Of a stretch of 15,645 bases of DNA, positions 14,806-15,645 are shown in pieces (the stretch's first letter is position 1; each line of letters starts with the position of its first letter). The translations under genes and the position numbers were made by a program. The notes beneath the pieces are model-generated. The model worked only from the letters and a program-made list of their open reading frames with translations, searched no databases and had not been told where the DNA came from. Location of the stretch: contig CAJMOI010000033.1 in NCBI GenBank assembly GCA_905215105.1, positions 1 through 15,645 on the forward strand, in the 5' to 3' direction. This DNA comes from an uncultured bacterium (GTDB lineage Bacteria > Bacillota > Clostridia > Oscillospirales > Acutalibacteraceae).

Positions 14806-15486
14806 ATGAACGAGCTCACTTCTTCTCCTCTTTTTGGCATTGTGCTGTGTGTCTTCACCTTTGAGTTGGGCGTGTGGCTGAACAAAAAACTGAAAACCCC
14901 CGTCTGTAATCCCCTGCTGGTGGCCATTGCCCTGATTATTGCGGTTTTACAGGTGTTTCAGATTCCGCTGGAAAACTTTATGGTGGGCGGCGATGTGATT
15001 TCCCTGTTTCTGGCTCCGGCCACTGCGGTGCTGGCATTGTCGGTGTACAGCCAGCTGGAAGTGTTGAAAAAGCACTTTTTGCCGGTGGTCTGCGGCTGTC
15101 TGGCCGGTTCTATTGTCTCCATGGTCAGTGCCGGAGGGCTGTGTATAGCCTTCGGCCTGGATGATGCCCTGACCGCCGCCATGATTCCCAAGTCGGTGAC
15201 GACGCCCATCGCCATGGAGATTTCCCGTCAGCACGGCGGTCTGGTGGCCGTAACCGTGGCGGCGGTGATTTTCACGGGCATTCTGGGGGCGATTCTTTCC
15301 CCGCTGCTTATTAAAATTTTTCACATTTCCCATCCAGTGGCCCAAGGCGTGGGTATCGGTACCAGCAGCCACGCAGTGGGAACCACCAAAGCGGTGGAAC
15401 TGGGAGAAATTCAGGGCGCTATGAGCGGGATTTCCATTGGCGTCAGCGGAATTATTACAGTTCTGCTGTCCCTGCTGCTTCCCTGA
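14806..15486 (+). CDS. lrgB: LrgB/CidB family membrane protein
   Basis: A 226-residue multi-pass membrane protein of the LrgB family. Conserved parts are LAPATAVLALSVY (69-81), MIPKSVTTPIAMEI (126-139) and GTSSHAVGTTKA (185-196), the three signature regions of LrgB, and the length is typical. The start at 14806 is chosen because AGGAGG ends ten bases before it; an in-frame ATG at 14797 follows directly on that AGGAGG, too close to be used. It partners LrgA, and only one base separates the two genes. A terminator follows eight bases after the stop codon. Confidence 0.93.
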   Translation: MNELTSSPLFGIVLCVFTFELGVWLNKKLKTPVCNPLLVAIALIIAVLQVFQIPLENFMVGGDVISLFLAPATAVLALSVYSQLEVLKKHFLPVVCGCLAGSIVSMVSAGGLCIAFGLDDALTAAMIPKSVTTPIAMEISRQHGGLVAVTVAAVIFTGILGAILSPLLIKIFHISHPVAQGVGIGTSSHAVGTTKAVELGEIQGAMSGISIGVSGIITVLLSLLLP

Positions 15487-15493
15487 CACCAAT

Positions 15494-15520
15494 AGTGTTC
15501 CCTCTTTGCGAACACTTTTT
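15494..15520 (+). terminator. Rho-independent terminator of lrgAB
   Basis: AGTGTTC (15494-15500) pairs with GAACACT (15510-15516) across a nine-base loop, followed by TTTTCAAATTTTT. It is placed right after the lrgB stop codon. Confidence 0.75.
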
Positions 15521-15539
15521 CAAATTTTTGCTGCAAATT

Positions 15540-15588
15540 AAAAAAACGGCAGTTTTCAGTGACCTTTTGCCACTGAAAACTGCCGTTT
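15540..15588 (-). terminator. Strong terminator for a convergent gene beyond the right edge
   Basis: An 18-base perfect stem (15544-15561 with 15571-15588) encloses a nine-base loop. On the minus strand it runs into seven T followed by AATTT, whereas on the plus strand the T run is only the last three bases of the stem. It therefore suits a leftward transcript entering from outside the window, and may also back up the lrgAB terminator. Confidence 0.75.
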
Positions 15589-15594
15589 GATTAG

Positions 15595-15645
15595 TGCCTT
15601 TAGGCAGTTGAGCAGAGCGAAACAGACAACCACCCGCTATGCGGG
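15595..15645. other. Start of an unidentified hairpin-bearing element, possibly an IS200/IS605-type end
   Basis: After the terminator comes TGCCTTTAGGCA (15595-15606), a small hairpin, then a run with no ORF, then CCCGCTATGCGGG (15633-15645), a perfect five-base stem cut off by the window edge; the preceding CCA suggests the palindrome continues outside. Subterminal hairpins of this type mark ends of IS200/IS605 elements and of other small repeats. There is too little sequence to decide. Confidence 0.25.

Overview
The window looks like chromosomal DNA from a fairly GC-rich member of the Clostridia, most likely a gut-type Oscillospiraceae/Ruminococcaceae relative. This is inferred from the mix of SigI/RsgI, an 11-helix-sized NSS transporter, LrgAB, RmuC and a FtsX-type ABC exporter with Gram-positive ribosome binding sites; no species can be named from the sequence alone. 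It holds eleven protein genes. Seven lie on the minus strand (about 274-9944) and four on the plus strand (10151-15486), diverging from a roughly 200 bp intergenic region.

Minus strand, in order of transcription. First is an operon of an RlmD/TrmA-type RNA methyltransferase (9944-8709), a DUF262/DUF1524 GmrSD-like restriction protein (8690-6351) and rmuC (6315-4912), ended by a strong hairpin terminator. The restriction gene is strikingly AT-rich beside its neighbours and looks like a foreign insert placed cleanly into the operon. Next is sigI-rsgI (4693-3066), whose stop and start codons overlap. It is followed by a lipoprotein gene (2911-1832) that carries an RsgI-type extracellular domain, a PepSY-like domain and an extreme aspartate-rich tail, but no anti-sigma domain. 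Last is a sodium:neurotransmitter-symporter-family transporter (1605-274) with its own sigma-A promoter and terminator.

Plus strand: a MacB/LolD-type ABC ATPase and an 1131-residue FtsX-type permease with about 320 residues of coiled coil (10151-14247), then lrgA-lrgB (14427-15486) with a terminator.

The most interesting part is the sigI-rsgI-lipoprotein locus. The same promoter motif, CAGACCCCG-N16-TTCGTATT, lies upstream of both sigI and the lipoprotein gene with identical spacing. Both RsgI and the lipoprotein keep an Asn-Pro at the start of the RsgI extracellular domain, the position reported as the autoproteolysis site in RsgI. Both end in Asp-rich tails. Together they suggest a self-amplifying SigI circuit with a surface protein related to its own sensor, in which the carbohydrate-binding sensors known from cellulolytic clostridia are replaced by polyacidic tails. 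Separately, a split repeat element occurs in inverted orientation at 1-93 and 14244-14316, each copy directly downstream of a transcription unit.
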